Assembly: GCF_001956985.1 (NCBI RefSeq)
Contig: NZ_CP019082.1
Span: 3,720,001 to 3,784,000, forward strand
DNA length: 64,000 bases
Origin: Paludisphaera borealis
GTDB lineage: Bacteria > Planctomycetota > Planctomycetia > Isosphaerales > Isosphaeraceae
Direction: 5' to 3'
This document shows, piece by piece, positions 36,684 to 46,333 of the stretch (position 1 is the stretch's first letter; each line of letters begins with the position of its first letter). Both the position numbers and the translations under genes were made by a program. The notes under the pieces were generated by a model. That model saw only the letters and a program-made list of their open reading frames with translations. It made no database searches and was not told the DNA's origin.

Positions 36684-37115
36684 TCAGGGTGAAACCCCGC
36701 TCGTCCCTTCGGTCGAGGCCGGATGCTTCTTCCGCCGCCTCGTGAGTTTGGACAGGGCCTCGTTGTTCCTGGACGCCCAGGCGTAGAGCATCTCAAGCGG
36801 CTCGATGAAAAGCTTGCCCATGGGCGTCAGCGAATACTCGACCATCGGCGGGACGACCGGGTAGATCTTCCGATCGATCAGCCCGTCCCTTTCCATCTCC
36901 CGCAGGGTCTGCGTGAGCATCTTCTTCGAGCACCCCGGAAGGCTCCGGGCCAGAACGCCCGTCCGACAGACGCCGCCGTGAAAATGCAACGAGTGGAGCA
37001 CCATCGTGGTCCACTTGACGCTGAACAGTTCCAGCACGCGGCGGGGGGCGCAATCTTCGTCGAGGATGATCGGCTTCGTCGTGATCATGGGCACCTTCTG
37101 GTGACTACGTTCCAT
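36684..37115 (-). CDS. HxlR-family transcriptional regulator
   Basis: This 143-residue winged-helix regulator matches HxlR proteins: an N-terminal Cys (DEDCAPRRVLELFSVKWTTM), a recognition region (GVLARSLPGCSKKMLTQTLR, then EMERDGLIDRKIY) and the wing VVPPMVEYSLTPMGK. Members sense redox or electrophile stress through the conserved Cys and often control a divergent reductase, as here with the gene at 37237. ATG 37115 (GAAGG upstream) and ATG 37088 (AGAAGG upstream) are both plausible starts. Confidence 0.87.
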   Translation of the reverse strand: MERSHQKVPMITTKPIILDEDCAPRRVLELFSVKWTTMVLHSLHFHGGVCRTGVLARSLPGCSKKMLTQTLREMERDGLIDRKIYPVVPPMVEYSLTPMGKLFIEPLEMLYAWASRNNEALSKLTRRRKKHPASTEGTSGVSP

Positions 37116-37236
37116 GATAGTGCCTTCTTGTCCCAAGGACGACAAGGGCCTAGATTTCGAGTACGGCCGGAAACGGCGCCGAATTCCGCGATTCGGATTT
37201 TCAAGACATGTCGACTCTTTCAGAAGAAGGGACATC

Positions 37237-38358
37237 ATGGCGCTTCGCGCAGTCATCGCCGGAGTGAGTGGGATCGTCGGCGGCAATCTCGCCGCGCTTC
37301 TCGTCTCCAAGGGTTGGGAAGTCCACGGCCTTGCACGCAGGCCGGAGACCGGCATACTCGGCGTTCGCCCGATCGCGGCCGACTTGCTCAAGCCTGAATC
37401 GCTGCGGGCCGCGCTCGCCGGGATCGATCCCACCCACGTGTTCTTCGCGACGTGGCTCCGACAGGCGACCGAGACCGAGAACTGCGCGGTGAATGGAGCC
37501 ATGGTGCGGAATCTGCTCTCCGCGTTCGATTCGTCCGACAGCCTCCGGCACGTCGCCCTGGTCACCGGCCTGAAGCACTATCTGGGACCGTTCGAAAGCT
37601 ACGCGAGCCAAAGGCCGGAGACGCCGTTTCGCGAGGAAATGCCACGCACGCCGGTCGAGAACTTCTACTACACTCAGGAAGACGAGGTCTTCGAAGCCGC
37701 CAGGCGTCGGGGCTTTACATGGAGCGTGCACCGGCCCCACACGATCATCGGCTACGCCCTGGGCAACGCCATGAACATGGGCGTGACTCTCGCCGTGTAC
37801 GCCGCCATTTGCCGCGAGACGGGGCGGCCTTTCGTGTTTCCGGGTTCCGTCCAGCAATGGGAGGGTCTCACGGACGTGACCGACGCGCGCATCCTCGCCC
37901 GACACCTGGAATGGGCCGCGACGTCCGACGCCGGCCGGAATCAGGCGTTCAATATCGTCAATGGGGATGTCTTTCGCTGGAAATGGCTCTGGCCGAAGCT
38001 CGCGACCGATTTTGGAATCGACGCCGCTCCCTACCCAGGTCGACCGACTCCGCTCGATCCGCAACTGGCGGGCGCGGGTCCGGTTTGGGCGGAGATCGCG
38101 GCGAAGTACGGCCTCGCTCAACCCGACCTCGACAAGCTCGCGTCGGCGTGGCATACCGACCTGGACCTTGGACGCGAGATGGAGGTCGTGACCGACATGA
38201 CGCAGAGCCGTGTGGCCGGCTTCACCGATTACCAGCCCACCCTCGGTTCGTTCCTGGACTTGTTCGCCAGGCTGCGGGAGGACCGGATCATCCCCACTTT
38301 CGGACTGCCGAGAGCGAACGGCCGCTCCTCAGATCTCCACAGCGTCGATCACGCCTGA
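37237..38358 (+). CDS. PRISE-type SDR reductase (progesterone 5-beta-reductase/iridoid synthase-like)
   Basis: This 373-residue NAD(P)H-dependent extended SDR has an atypical Rossmann motif (AVIAGVSGIVGGNLAALL). The PRISE hallmarks VTGLKHYLGPFESYA (the active-site Lys region) and ENFYYTQEDEVFE (the catalytic Tyr region) reduce activated C=C bonds of enones in characterised members. PHTIIGYALGNAMNM is also typical. RBS AGAAGGG precedes ATG 37237. It diverges from the HxlR gene over 121 bases, and a small enone or aldehyde inducer is a reasonable inference. Confidence 0.85.
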   Translation: MALRAVIAGVSGIVGGNLAALLVSKGWEVHGLARRPETGILGVRPIAADLLKPESLRAALAGIDPTHVFFATWLRQATETENCAVNGAMVRNLLSAFDSSDSLRHVALVTGLKHYLGPFESYASQRPETPFREEMPRTPVENFYYTQEDEVFEAARRRGFTWSVHRPHTIIGYALGNAMNMGVTLAVYAAICRETGRPFVFPGSVQQWEGLTDVTDARILARHLEWAATSDAGRNQAFNIVNGDVFRWKWLWPKLATDFGIDAAPYPGRPTPLDPQLAGAGPVWAEIAAKYGLAQPDLDKLASAWHTDLDLGREMEVVTDMTQSRVAGFTDYQPTLGSFLDLFARLREDRIIPTFGLPRANGRSSDLHSVDHA

Positions 38359-38520
38359 ACTCGGGCGTCATCCGGGAATCCTAAGTTCACGAGGGGGACA
38401 TCCACAAGGAGGAGAACCCGCCGGTCTACTGTCCGCTGCCACGCCGGGTTCGGCGCCACACGGGTTACCTCCGGCCAAGCCGAACGCGCCGCGTCCGCTT
38501 TTCCTTTCGGCCCGAGGCGG

Positions 38521-39330
38521 TCACTCGCCCGGCTTGCGGCCCAGGTAGGCGAACCGCGACAGCCGCCGCTCGCTAGTCAGGCGGTGGACGGTGGCGAGGA
38601 ACTGCTGGAGCCCGGCGAACGTCTCCTCGCCTTCCAGCCGGATCAGCTCGGCGGCACGCTGCTGCCGCGCCGCGTGCCAGCGGCGCGAAACCTCGACCTC
38701 ATTCTCCGTGACGTCCTCTGCCCGCACCAACTCGAACCCCGCCTGGCCGATCGACCGCTCGTTGACGCCAGGCGGGCAGAATTCGAAGTAGCCCGTCGAG
38801 CTACGCGTGGCCAGCTCCTCGTTGGAAACCAGGCCGGTCACCACGACCGGGTCCGTGTAGAGCAGGCGGCCGCCGGGCCGCAGGACGCGGCGCCACTCCC
38901 CGAGCAGGCGGCCCCGGTCGGGAAGGTGGCACATCGCGTCCATGCAGACGATGGCGTCGAACGCCCCGTCGGGGAACGGCAGCGGCTCGCGGACGTCGGC
39001 CCGGCGGAAGTGGGCCCTGTCGTCCAGGCCGGCCTTGCGGGCGAGGGTCGGGCCGGCCTCAATGCCCGCCTCGCTGACGTCCACCCCCGTGACCCGGCAG
39101 CCGGCTTCGCGCGCCAGGAACAGGGCCGGGCCGCCCGAGCCGCAGCCGACATCCAGGACGTGGTCGGCGGCGGCCAGTTCCAGGAGCTGGAAGAACCGTC
39201 GGTACTCGGGACCGGTCACCCAGCTGCTCTGGCCGAAGTCTTCGCCGTAGGTGTCGCGGCGGACCTGCGCCAGAACCTCCGCGGCGAAGTTACCGTAGGC
39301 CGTGCCATACAGGTCTACAGACCGGGACAT
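38521..39330 (-). CDS. SAM-dependent methyltransferase
   Basis: This 269-residue class I methyltransferase has motif I VLDVGCGSGGPALFLA, a following acidic strand GVDVSEAG, motif IV FDAIVCMDAMCHL and LRPGGRLLYTDPVVVTG, which together resemble small-molecule methyltransferases of the UbiE/sarcosine type. The start at 39330 has an ideal GGAGGAAACC spacing, and the longer frame to 39750 is a shadow of the upstream gene. It lies 44 bases downstream of the phosphodiesterase gene on the same strand, so cotranscription is likely. Substrate unknown. Confidence 0.88.
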   Translation of the reverse strand: MSRSVDLYGTAYGNFAAEVLAQVRRDTYGEDFGQSSWVTGPEYRRFFQLLELAAADHVLDVGCGSGGPALFLAREAGCRVTGVDVSEAGIEAGPTLARKAGLDDRAHFRRADVREPLPFPDGAFDAIVCMDAMCHLPDRGRLLGEWRRVLRPGGRLLYTDPVVVTGLVSNEELATRSSTGYFEFCPPGVNERSIGQAGFELVRAEDVTENEVEVSRRWHAARQQRAAELIRLEGEETFAGLQQFLATVHRLTSERRLSRFAYLGRKPGE

Positions 39331-39374
39331 GGTTTCCTCCGTACGGTAAAGTTCGGGTGCGTGAACGGCTACGT

Positions 39375-41054
39375 TCAGAGATACCCCAGGTCGGCCAGCC
39401 GGTCCTGGATGGCGGCGTCGTCCTGGGCGGAGTAGGCCGAGCCGACGGGCTGGGCGGAATCGTCGTGCTCGACTTCGGCCCGGGCGTTGGCGTGGGCGGC
39501 GAGGTCGGCGGTGAGCAGCTCGGAGAGGACGCGGCCGTCCATGTCGGCGGGGACGGGGACGCCGAGCAGGTGGAGGACCGTGGGCGCGATGTCGAGCAGG
39601 TTCGCGCCGCGTGGGGCGGTGTGGGGCTGGACGCCGGCGCCCGAGGCGACCAGAACGCCCTGCATGCGGTGGTCGCCGGTCGGGCCGAAGGCCGGCGAGA
39701 TCAGCTTGTGGGTCGTGAAGTCGTGAAGGCCGATCGTCCGGTACGTCCAATCCTTGAGAACGATGGTCAGGTCGGGCGCCTTGTCGGCGTACGGGCCGTG
39801 GTACAGTTCGTCGCGTTCATAGACGTGCTCGACGAGCGGCTCGCCGGTCTCGGGATGCGGGATCTGCAAGAGGCCCGCCTTGATCTCGTCCAGAACCGCC
39901 CGGGCGTCGGCCGCGGCGACGCTCCCCTTGGGCTGCCGGCCTTCGAGGTTCAGAAAGATCTGGCCGAAGTTGCCCTGGGCGTAGGCCCTCGTGCGCGACC
40001 AGTCGATGTGCTCGCGCGACAGGAACACCTTCTCGCCCAGGCGGTCGAGCTTACTCTCCTGCTTGCCCCGGAACCGCGCCACCCGGTGGCCGGCCAAACC
40101 CAAACGGCTCATCAGGCCATAGATCCACTGGGGCGTCACCCCGTGACGGTAGAACCAGTGCTTCTGCTTGACGTAAAAGCTGTCCTGAAGCTGGATGTAT
40201 CCCTGTTCGAGCAGCCAGACGTTGAAGTTGACGTAGTGCTCGATCGGCCCGAACCCGTGATCGCTCATCAGCAAGACCGCGGTGTCGGCCGGCGCCTTGG
40301 CGACGATCGCGCCGATGCCCCGGTCGAGGGTCTGCCAGAACTCGATCAACCTCGGCCGCAGCGCCTTCAGCTCGGCCTCGCGTCCCCGGGCCGCCGCGTG
40401 GGTGAGGTCCCAGGCGTGCCACAGCTCGTGGCCGAAACGGTCGGTGGCCATCAGGTCGAACATCAGCAGGTCCCAGTCGCATCGACCCATCAAGAATTCG
40501 ATGGTCTTCAAATGCTGATCCAGGAATGCGATCAGGTCTTCGAGGACCGCCGCCTCGTTGCCGCCGTCGTGGATGGTCGTCGACCAGGCGCGGTACGGGC
40601 CGACGGCGCGTTCCAGCTCGGCGAAGAGCGCCGGGTCGCTGGAGAAGTCGGCCGCGTTCTCGGGGCTAAGGAAGTCGCCGAGGTAGAAGCCCGGGAAGTC
40701 GCGCGTGGGGCGGGGGGGGTAGCTCATCGGCACCCCGCCGGCGATCGTCTTCTTGCCGTGCCGGCCGGCGATCTCCCAGAGCAAGTCGGAGCGGATCGCC
40801 CGCGACGAGTTGACCCGGCCCGACAGCGGGTTGTGATCGTGCTCAAGGAACTCGAAGACGCCGTGCTTGCCCGAGTTCTTGCCCGTCATCACGCCGGTCC
40901 AGGCGACCGGGCTGAGCGGCGGGAACACCGAAGCCAGCTCGCCCGACGCGCCAGCCTTGCGGAGACGTTCCAGATTGGGCAACAGCCCCTCGGCGGCGAG
41001 CGGTTCAAGGATGTCCCAGGTCGCCCCGTCGAGGCCCAGCACCATTACCTTCAT
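39375..41054 (-). CDS. alkaline-phosphatase superfamily phosphodiesterase
   Basis: This 559-residue member of the type I phosphodiesterase/nucleotide pyrophosphatase family has first metal ligand D9 in LGLDGATWD, probable nucleophile T53 in PVAWTGVMTGKNSGKHGVFE and later metal ligands in LMSDHGFGPIEHY and GDHRMQGVLVASG. No signal peptide is visible, so it is probably cytoplasmic. Such proteins hydrolyse phosphodiesters or act on cyclic nucleotides or sugar phosphates; the actual substrate is unknown. AAAGGATC precedes ATG 41054. Confidence 0.87.
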   Translation of the reverse strand: MKVMVLGLDGATWDILEPLAAEGLLPNLERLRKAGASGELASVFPPLSPVAWTGVMTGKNSGKHGVFEFLEHDHNPLSGRVNSSRAIRSDLLWEIAGRHGKKTIAGGVPMSYPPRPTRDFPGFYLGDFLSPENAADFSSDPALFAELERAVGPYRAWSTTIHDGGNEAAVLEDLIAFLDQHLKTIEFLMGRCDWDLLMFDLMATDRFGHELWHAWDLTHAAARGREAELKALRPRLIEFWQTLDRGIGAIVAKAPADTAVLLMSDHGFGPIEHYVNFNVWLLEQGYIQLQDSFYVKQKHWFYRHGVTPQWIYGLMSRLGLAGHRVARFRGKQESKLDRLGEKVFLSREHIDWSRTRAYAQGNFGQIFLNLEGRQPKGSVAAADARAVLDEIKAGLLQIPHPETGEPLVEHVYERDELYHGPYADKAPDLTIVLKDWTYRTIGLHDFTTHKLISPAFGPTGDHRMQGVLVASGAGVQPHTAPRGANLLDIAPTVLHLLGVPVPADMDGRVLSELLTADLAAHANARAEVEHDDSAQPVGSAYSAQDDAAIQDRLADLGYL

Positions 41055-41763
41055 CGAGCGTTGATCCTTTCGAGTACGTCCGCCGCGCGACCGTCCTCCC
41101 TGAGTTGCCTATCGAGTTGCTTCCCTTCAGCTTGCGGAATCCGCAAGGCCGTCGTCAACGCGGATTTCCCCCGCCAGCCCCACGACCCCGGCCGGCGCGT
41201 TCCGGCCTCGCAATCTCCCACAAGGTTCAGGCTCTCTATTATCCCACACGATCGCCCCGAATGACGACGACGGTCACAACCTCGTAAGCGTCTCCAAACC
41301 CCGCCACACAACATCCGCCTATTCTTCCGGCAAGCCGTGCATAATTCCCAGGCACCGAGAGAATCGATCGACGTGCGAACCGGCCTCGTTCCGATCGTGA
41401 AGCGATGAGAGCGACGAACCACTGATTGCGCAACCCTTGAACACCGCAAGCATTACGGCGACATCAAGAAAATTTCCTGCCCCCCGACCGGCGACTGGCA
41501 CGCGGCGTGCTTTTCTCTTATCCCATCGAGAACAGCCCGGCCCGTTCCGAACAAGCGATTCGAGCTGCTCCCGCAAAACACCCGTCGAGCCGTGCTCCAA
41601 CGGCCCGCGAATCGTCCAAGAGCAAGCGTCGTTCTCCCTGGCTGTGCCCGGCTCCCTCGTGGGGAGCCGGGCTTTTTTATTGGCGTCTGATGCCACGTCC
41701 CCGCGTTTATGGCATTCCGCCACAGCCACCCATAGTTGTGAGCCATCCCAGGAAAAGGCCTCG
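41055..41763. other. 709-base intergenic stretch with an orphan terminator
   Basis: No protein gene is supported between the phosphodiesterase start (41054) and the transporter stop (41764). The reading frames are shadows or lack start signals and homology. The one clear element is the plus-strand intrinsic terminator at 41647-41678, which has no plus-strand gene upstream. A plus-strand small RNA between about 41440 and 41678 would explain it. Confidence 0.5.
41647..41678 (+). terminator. intrinsic terminator without an upstream gene
   Basis: CCCGGCTCCC (41647-41656) and GGGAGCCGGG (41662-41671) form a perfect 10-bp stem with loop TCGTG, followed at once by C and six T (41673-41678). This is the only textbook terminator in the window. 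On the minus strand there is no T-run, so it works only for plus-strand transcripts. Confidence 0.8.
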
Positions 41764-43551
41764 CTAGAACGGCCAGATCATCGGAATGAGGATCACGGCG
41801 GCGACCATCATGAGCAGGTTCAGCGGGACGCCGACGCGGACGAAGTCGGCGAACCGATAGCCGCCGGGGCCGAAGACCATCATGTGCGTCTGGTAGCCGA
41901 TCGGCGACGCGAAGGCGTAGGAGGCGGCCAGGGTCACGGCCATGACGAAGGGGCGCTCGTTGACGTCCATCAGCCGGGCGGATTCCAGGCAGAAGGGGAA
42001 GGCCAGGGCGGCGGCGGCGTTGTTGCTGATCAGTTCGTTTAGCACCATGGTGCAAAAGTAGATGCCGGCCAGCGTGGCCGTCGGGCCGAGGGGCTGGGTG
42101 AGCAGGACGAGTTGATGGGCGAAGAGCTTCGCCACCCCGGAGACCTCAAGGGCCCTCCCCACGCCGAAGGACGCCCCGATGGCCAGGAGCACGGGCCAGT
42201 CGATCGACTTCCGGGCGTCGGCGGGGGAGATGCAACGGCAGGCCAGCATCGCCCCGGCCGCGAGGAAGGCGGTCAACATGATGTCCGCCTTGCCGCTCAC
42301 GAATGCCGAGATCATGGCGACGAAGACGATCGCGGCGGGCCAGGCCCGGTCGTAGCGGACCGGCCGCGAATCCTCGACGTCGCTGACCAGGTAGAAGTCC
42401 GGGCTGTTGCGGTACGCTCTTGCGAAATCGGCTCCGACCTGAAGCAAGAGCGTGTCCCCGGCGTGCAGCTCGATGTCGCCCACCTTGTTGGTGAGCCGGG
42501 CCCCGTTCCGGTGGACGGCTACCACGGCCGCGTCGTAGAGGGCGCGGAAATCCGCCTCGCGGACGGTCTGCCCCACGAGAGGCGACGAGGGGCTGATCAC
42601 CGTCTCGCACAGCATCCGCCCGCGCTGCTTCACGGGAGAGACCTCGTATCGGGCGTCGGCGGCGGGCACCAAGCCGGGGATCTTTTCGAGATCGATGATC
42701 GTCCCCACGATCCCGGTGAAGACCAGCCGGTCGTTCGCTCGAATCGTCATCTCGGGCTCCACCGGCCCGATCACCTCGCCGTCGCGGTCGATCTCGATGA
42801 GGAACAGCCCGGGGAGATGCCGGAGGCCGGCGGCGCCGATGGACTTGTCCACCAGTCGACACCCCGGCTGGACGAGCATCTCCACCAGGTATTCCCTACG
42901 CGATTCCTCAAGCTGTTCGATCAGGTCCTTACGGTCCGGCAACAACCGCCTACCGATCGTCAGAAGATAGACGGCCCCCAGCACCGCGCACGGCAAGCCC
43001 ACCCATGCGATCTCGAACATGCTCATCGGCCGGAGGCCGGACTTGATCAACAGCCCCTGGACCACGAGGTTCGTGCTGGTGCCGATCAGCGAGCACGTGC
43101 CTCCCAGGATCGAGAGGAACGACAGCGGCATGAGAAGCCGCGAGGGGGAGATCCGGCGCTTGCGGCACCAGGCGATCAACACCGGGACGAGCAGCGCGAC
43201 CTTGGGCGTGTTGTTGAGCACCATGGCCGACGGGATCAGGACCACCGCCATGGTGAGGAGGGCCTTGCTTTCCGTCTCCACGTGCCCGAGGAATCGATCC
43301 CCCAAGAACTCCATGACCCCCGTCTCTCGGAGGGCGGCGGCGACGACGAACATCGCCGCGACCGTCAACATCCCCGCGTTGCCAAAGCCCCCGAAAGCCT
43401 CTTCCGGATTGATGACCCCGAACGAGGCCAGCAGGACGACGGCACTGATGAACATCACGTCCGTCGGCAGGTCGCGCATCAGGCCGTACAGGAGCGCCGC
43501 CAGGACGGCGAGGGTCACGAGCATCTCGTAGGTAAGTCCAGCAACCATCAA
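41764..43551 (-). CDS. SLC13/DASS-family anion transporter with two RCK_C domains
   Basis: This 595-residue inner-membrane permease has multiple hydrophobic segments in two halves, each with a hairpin and the family SNT-like signature (NNTPKVALLVPVLIAW and GTSTNLVVQG in the first half; NELISNNAAAALAFP in the second). Two TrkA-C/RCK_C domains lie in the cytoplasmic loop at about residues 215-300 and 305-395. Homologues take up dicarboxylates or sulfate, often with sodium; the ion is not predictable here. Only the neighbouring phosphodiesterase and GH172-like genes give context, and neither indicates a substrate. Confidence 0.88.
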   Translation of the reverse strand: MMVAGLTYEMLVTLAVLAALLYGLMRDLPTDVMFISAVVLLASFGVINPEEAFGGFGNAGMLTVAAMFVVAAALRETGVMEFLGDRFLGHVETESKALLTMAVVLIPSAMVLNNTPKVALLVPVLIAWCRKRRISPSRLLMPLSFLSILGGTCSLIGTSTNLVVQGLLIKSGLRPMSMFEIAWVGLPCAVLGAVYLLTIGRRLLPDRKDLIEQLEESRREYLVEMLVQPGCRLVDKSIGAAGLRHLPGLFLIEIDRDGEVIGPVEPEMTIRANDRLVFTGIVGTIIDLEKIPGLVPAADARYEVSPVKQRGRMLCETVISPSSPLVGQTVREADFRALYDAAVVAVHRNGARLTNKVGDIELHAGDTLLLQVGADFARAYRNSPDFYLVSDVEDSRPVRYDRAWPAAIVFVAMISAFVSGKADIMLTAFLAAGAMLACRCISPADARKSIDWPVLLAIGASFGVGRALEVSGVAKLFAHQLVLLTQPLGPTATLAGIYFCTMVLNELISNNAAAALAFPFCLESARLMDVNERPFVMAVTLAASYAFASPIGYQTHMMVFGPGGYRFADFVRVGVPLNLLMMVAAVILIPMIWPF

Positions 43552-43888
43552 ACGACTCTCCGGAGCGGGCGAACGGCCGGCTCACGTCGGCGCGGTTCGT
43601 CGCGGCTTCGCGAAAGCACAGCCGCACCCTTGCATCGCGCCGTGATCCTGGACGCCTCGGCCAAGGACTCGACGTGGGGCGGTATTTGCAAAGGAGTTAA
43701 GGATACTCGGCTTCTTCAACACCGGTAAGACCTACCCGGAAGGACCTGGACATCGAGACCAGCATGGACGAGGCGTCCGAAGACCGATCCGCGTCGTGGC
43801 CGTCGTCGTCGGCCCGGGTTACGATGGCACGCGTCATCGTTGCCGTCGGCGAGGGTCGACGGGCCAACCACGACGGGAGAGCCGAGCC
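43552..43888. other. divergent promoter region
   Basis: These 337 bases separate the transporter (minus) from the GH172-like gene (plus) and must contain both promoters. I see no convincing -35/-10 pair, repeat or small gene. The frame extending back from the downstream gene to 43796 is Arg-rich and lacks a signal peptide. Confidence 0.5.
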
Positions 43889-46126
43889 ATGTCGTTGCGC
43901 CGTCATACCCGCCCCGGGGCTTTGATCGCCCTGCTTCTTTTTTCGACCAGCGCGACGGCCGACGAGCCGCCGACGATCCCGGTCGGGCTCGACTCCTATC
44001 TCCAGTGGGAGAAATGGCCGTACCAGCGGATCGGGGCCCGGGCGTACATGCGGAGCACTTACGACCGACGCGGCGGGAACGAGGGAGCCGACGCGTCCCA
44101 CTTCCTGTACCAGGAGCGGGACGACTTCAACGTCAGCCTCGACGTGGAAGGGCCCGGGGTGCTGTACTTCGCCCGGTACAACCACTGGCACGGCAGCCCC
44201 TGGCACTACGAGGTCGACGGGACCGATCATATCGTCAAGGAATCGAGCACGGCCGACCCGAACAAGCCGGCGGCGGATTCCGTGTTCCTACCCGCGTCGC
44301 TGTTCCCCAACCCGCTCGCCTGGACGTGGTCGGCGACCAAGGGGGCCGACATGTCGTGGGTTCCGATCCCGTTCGAGCGGTCGTTCCGGATGGCCTATTC
44401 CCGCACCCATTACGGGACCGGGTATTACATCTACCACCAGTTCGTCCGGGGCGCGAAGCTGTCGCGGCCGATCCGGGCGTGGGACGCCAAGACCCCGCCC
44501 GACCCCGAGGCGCTCAAGCTGATCGCCCGGTCCGGGACCGACATCGCTCCGCGACCGGGCACGCCGGACGGCGACAAGGTCGGCGTCCGCGAGCAGCACG
44601 GGACGGTCGACTTGAAGCAGGGCGAGACGGTTGCGCTGGTGAAGCTCGACAACGCGCCCGCCATGATCCGGGCGCTCGAGTTTTCCGCCCCGAGGGATTC
44701 GGCCCTCGCCCTCGGCCGGGCTCGACTGCGGGTGACCTGGGACGGCCGCCCGTCGGCCTCGATCGACGCCCCGGTCGCACTGTTTTACGGGTCCGGCGCC
44801 CTGTACAACCGCGACGGCCGCGAATACCTGGTCAAGGGGTTCCCGATCCACGTCCGGTACGACGACTCGCGCGTCCACCTGGCCTGCTACTTCCCGATGC
44901 CGTTCTTCCGGTCAGCCAAAGTCGAACTGATCGCCGCCAGCGAGCCCGTCCCGGACGTCCGATGGTCGGTGCGAACGGCCCCGTACCGCGACCCGGCGAA
45001 CCACGTGGCTTACTTCCACGCGACCTACGCCGACCACGGCGCCACTCCGGAGCCCGGCAAGGACCTGGTCCTGCTCGACACCCGAAACGCCGAGGGCGGG
45101 GGTGATTGGGCCGGGCACCTGGTCGGAACGTCGTTCATCTTTTCGCATGACGCCAGGCTCGACACCCTGGAGGGAGACCCGAGGTTCTTCTTCGACGATA
45201 GCCAGACCCCGCAAGCGCAAGGCACAGGCACCGAGGAGTGGGGAGGCGGCGGCGACTACTGGGGAGGACGGAACATGACCCTGCCGTTCGCCGGTCACCC
45301 GATCGGCGCGAAGGACGCCAAGTCGGCCGTGAGCGACCTCGACAAGATCGAGTCGGCCTATCGATTCCTGCTCGCCGACCTGATGCCGTTCGCCAAGAAC
45401 GCCAGGATTCAACTGGAGCACGGCGGGACGAACGAGTCGACCGAGCACTACGAGACCGTCGCGTACTGGTACGGGACGCCCGGCCATGCGCTGATCCAGA
45501 CCGACGCGTTCCAGGTCGGCGACGAGGCGAGCGAGCACGCCCACCGATACGTTTCGCCCAACGCCTCCGCGCCGACGGAGATCACGTCCCGGTACGAGTG
45601 GGGGCCGGACCATGTGAAGGGCAAGGAAGTCTACCCCGCGCACACCGACAAGGGACGGACCACGACCGGTGCGTCGGAGTTCACCCTGAAGATCGACCCA
45701 AAGAACCTCGGCGTGTTGCTCCGGAGGAAGCTCGACTACGCGTACCCGAACCAGCGGGCCGAGGTCGAAGTGGCCGACGCCCGCGATGACCACGAAGGCA
45801 CCGCGCTCAAGTGGAGCCCGGCCGGCGCATGGTACACGGCCGGATCAAACACATGCGTCTACTCTAATCCGAAGGACGAGCTGGGCGAAACCCAGCACGT
45901 CGCCCAGACTTCGAACCGACGGTTCCGCGACGATGAGTTCCTGATCCCCCGCGACCTGACCGCCGGCCGGTCGGCGATCCGCGTCCGGGTCCGGTTCACG
46001 CCGGTCGACCGTCCGCTGTTCCCAGGGCGTCCCGTCGCCCCCTTGGCCTGGAGCGAGATCCGCTACACCGCTTACAGCTACGTCATGCCGGATTCGCCCG
46101 TGAGCCAGGGCGACGCGCCTCGATAG
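43889..46126 (+). CDS. exported DUF2961 (GH172-like) glycosidase
   Basis: This 745-residue protein has a signal peptide (MSLRRHTRPGALIALLLFST, cleavage near TA-DEP). A DUF2961 beta-jelly-roll domain spans about residues 330-700, with hallmark GTGTEEWGGGGDYWGG and the later AYWYGTPGH. Characterised GH172 enzymes act on fructans or arabinofuranosides, with catalytic acids in the TE(D/E) motif region. The first 300 residues are an additional beta-rich part. GGGAGAG lies before ATG 43889. It is unlinked to other glycan genes here, apart from a convergent ceramidase-like gene. Confidence 0.8.
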   Translation: MSLRRHTRPGALIALLLFSTSATADEPPTIPVGLDSYLQWEKWPYQRIGARAYMRSTYDRRGGNEGADASHFLYQERDDFNVSLDVEGPGVLYFARYNHWHGSPWHYEVDGTDHIVKESSTADPNKPAADSVFLPASLFPNPLAWTWSATKGADMSWVPIPFERSFRMAYSRTHYGTGYYIYHQFVRGAKLSRPIRAWDAKTPPDPEALKLIARSGTDIAPRPGTPDGDKVGVREQHGTVDLKQGETVALVKLDNAPAMIRALEFSAPRDSALALGRARLRVTWDGRPSASIDAPVALFYGSGALYNRDGREYLVKGFPIHVRYDDSRVHLACYFPMPFFRSAKVELIAASEPVPDVRWSVRTAPYRDPANHVAYFHATYADHGATPEPGKDLVLLDTRNAEGGGDWAGHLVGTSFIFSHDARLDTLEGDPRFFFDDSQTPQAQGTGTEEWGGGGDYWGGRNMTLPFAGHPIGAKDAKSAVSDLDKIESAYRFLLADLMPFAKNARIQLEHGGTNESTEHYETVAYWYGTPGHALIQTDAFQVGDEASEHAHRYVSPNASAPTEITSRYEWGPDHVKGKEVYPAHTDKGRTTTGASEFTLKIDPKNLGVLLRRKLDYAYPNQRAEVEVADARDDHEGTALKWSPAGAWYTAGSNTCVYSNPKDELGETQHVAQTSNRRFRDDEFLIPRDLTAGRSAIRVRVRFTPVDRPLFPGRPVAPLAWSEIRYTAYSYVMPDSPVSQGDAPR

Positions 46127-46165
46127 CGTGACGGCCCGTCCGCACCCCTCAGTCGGACGGGTCTG

Positions 46166-46246
46166 AAGACAAGCCCGAAGCGCCAGTAAGTGCATTTCCG
46201 GTCGGTCGTTCAAACCACGCACTCGCTGGCGCTTCGGGCTTGTATT
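46166..46246. repeat. REP-like palindrome, copy 3
   Basis: Inverted arms at 46166-46193 and 46219-46246 flank an asymmetric spacer (TTTCCGGTCGGTCGTTCAAA). The left arm has one mismatch (CCAGTAAG for CCAGCGAG). It lies between the convergent GH172-like and ceramidase-like genes. Confidence 0.85.
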
Positions 46247-46333
46247 TCGATGACTCGGAATAAGCGTCGGGTCGTTAGCCTACTACATGCTCGCGACAGC
46301 TTATTCTGATGACGTTCCACGGCCCGCATTCGT

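Noticed and set aside
39357-41264. 635-residue plus-strand frame over the phosphodiesterase
   Set aside because: It is antisense to a gene with a clear metal site and has no domain or start signal.
41437-42042. plus-strand frame running through the 41647-41678 terminator
   Set aside because: A coding frame crossing a strong terminator and then antisense to the transporter is not credible. The terminator argues for a non-coding transcript.
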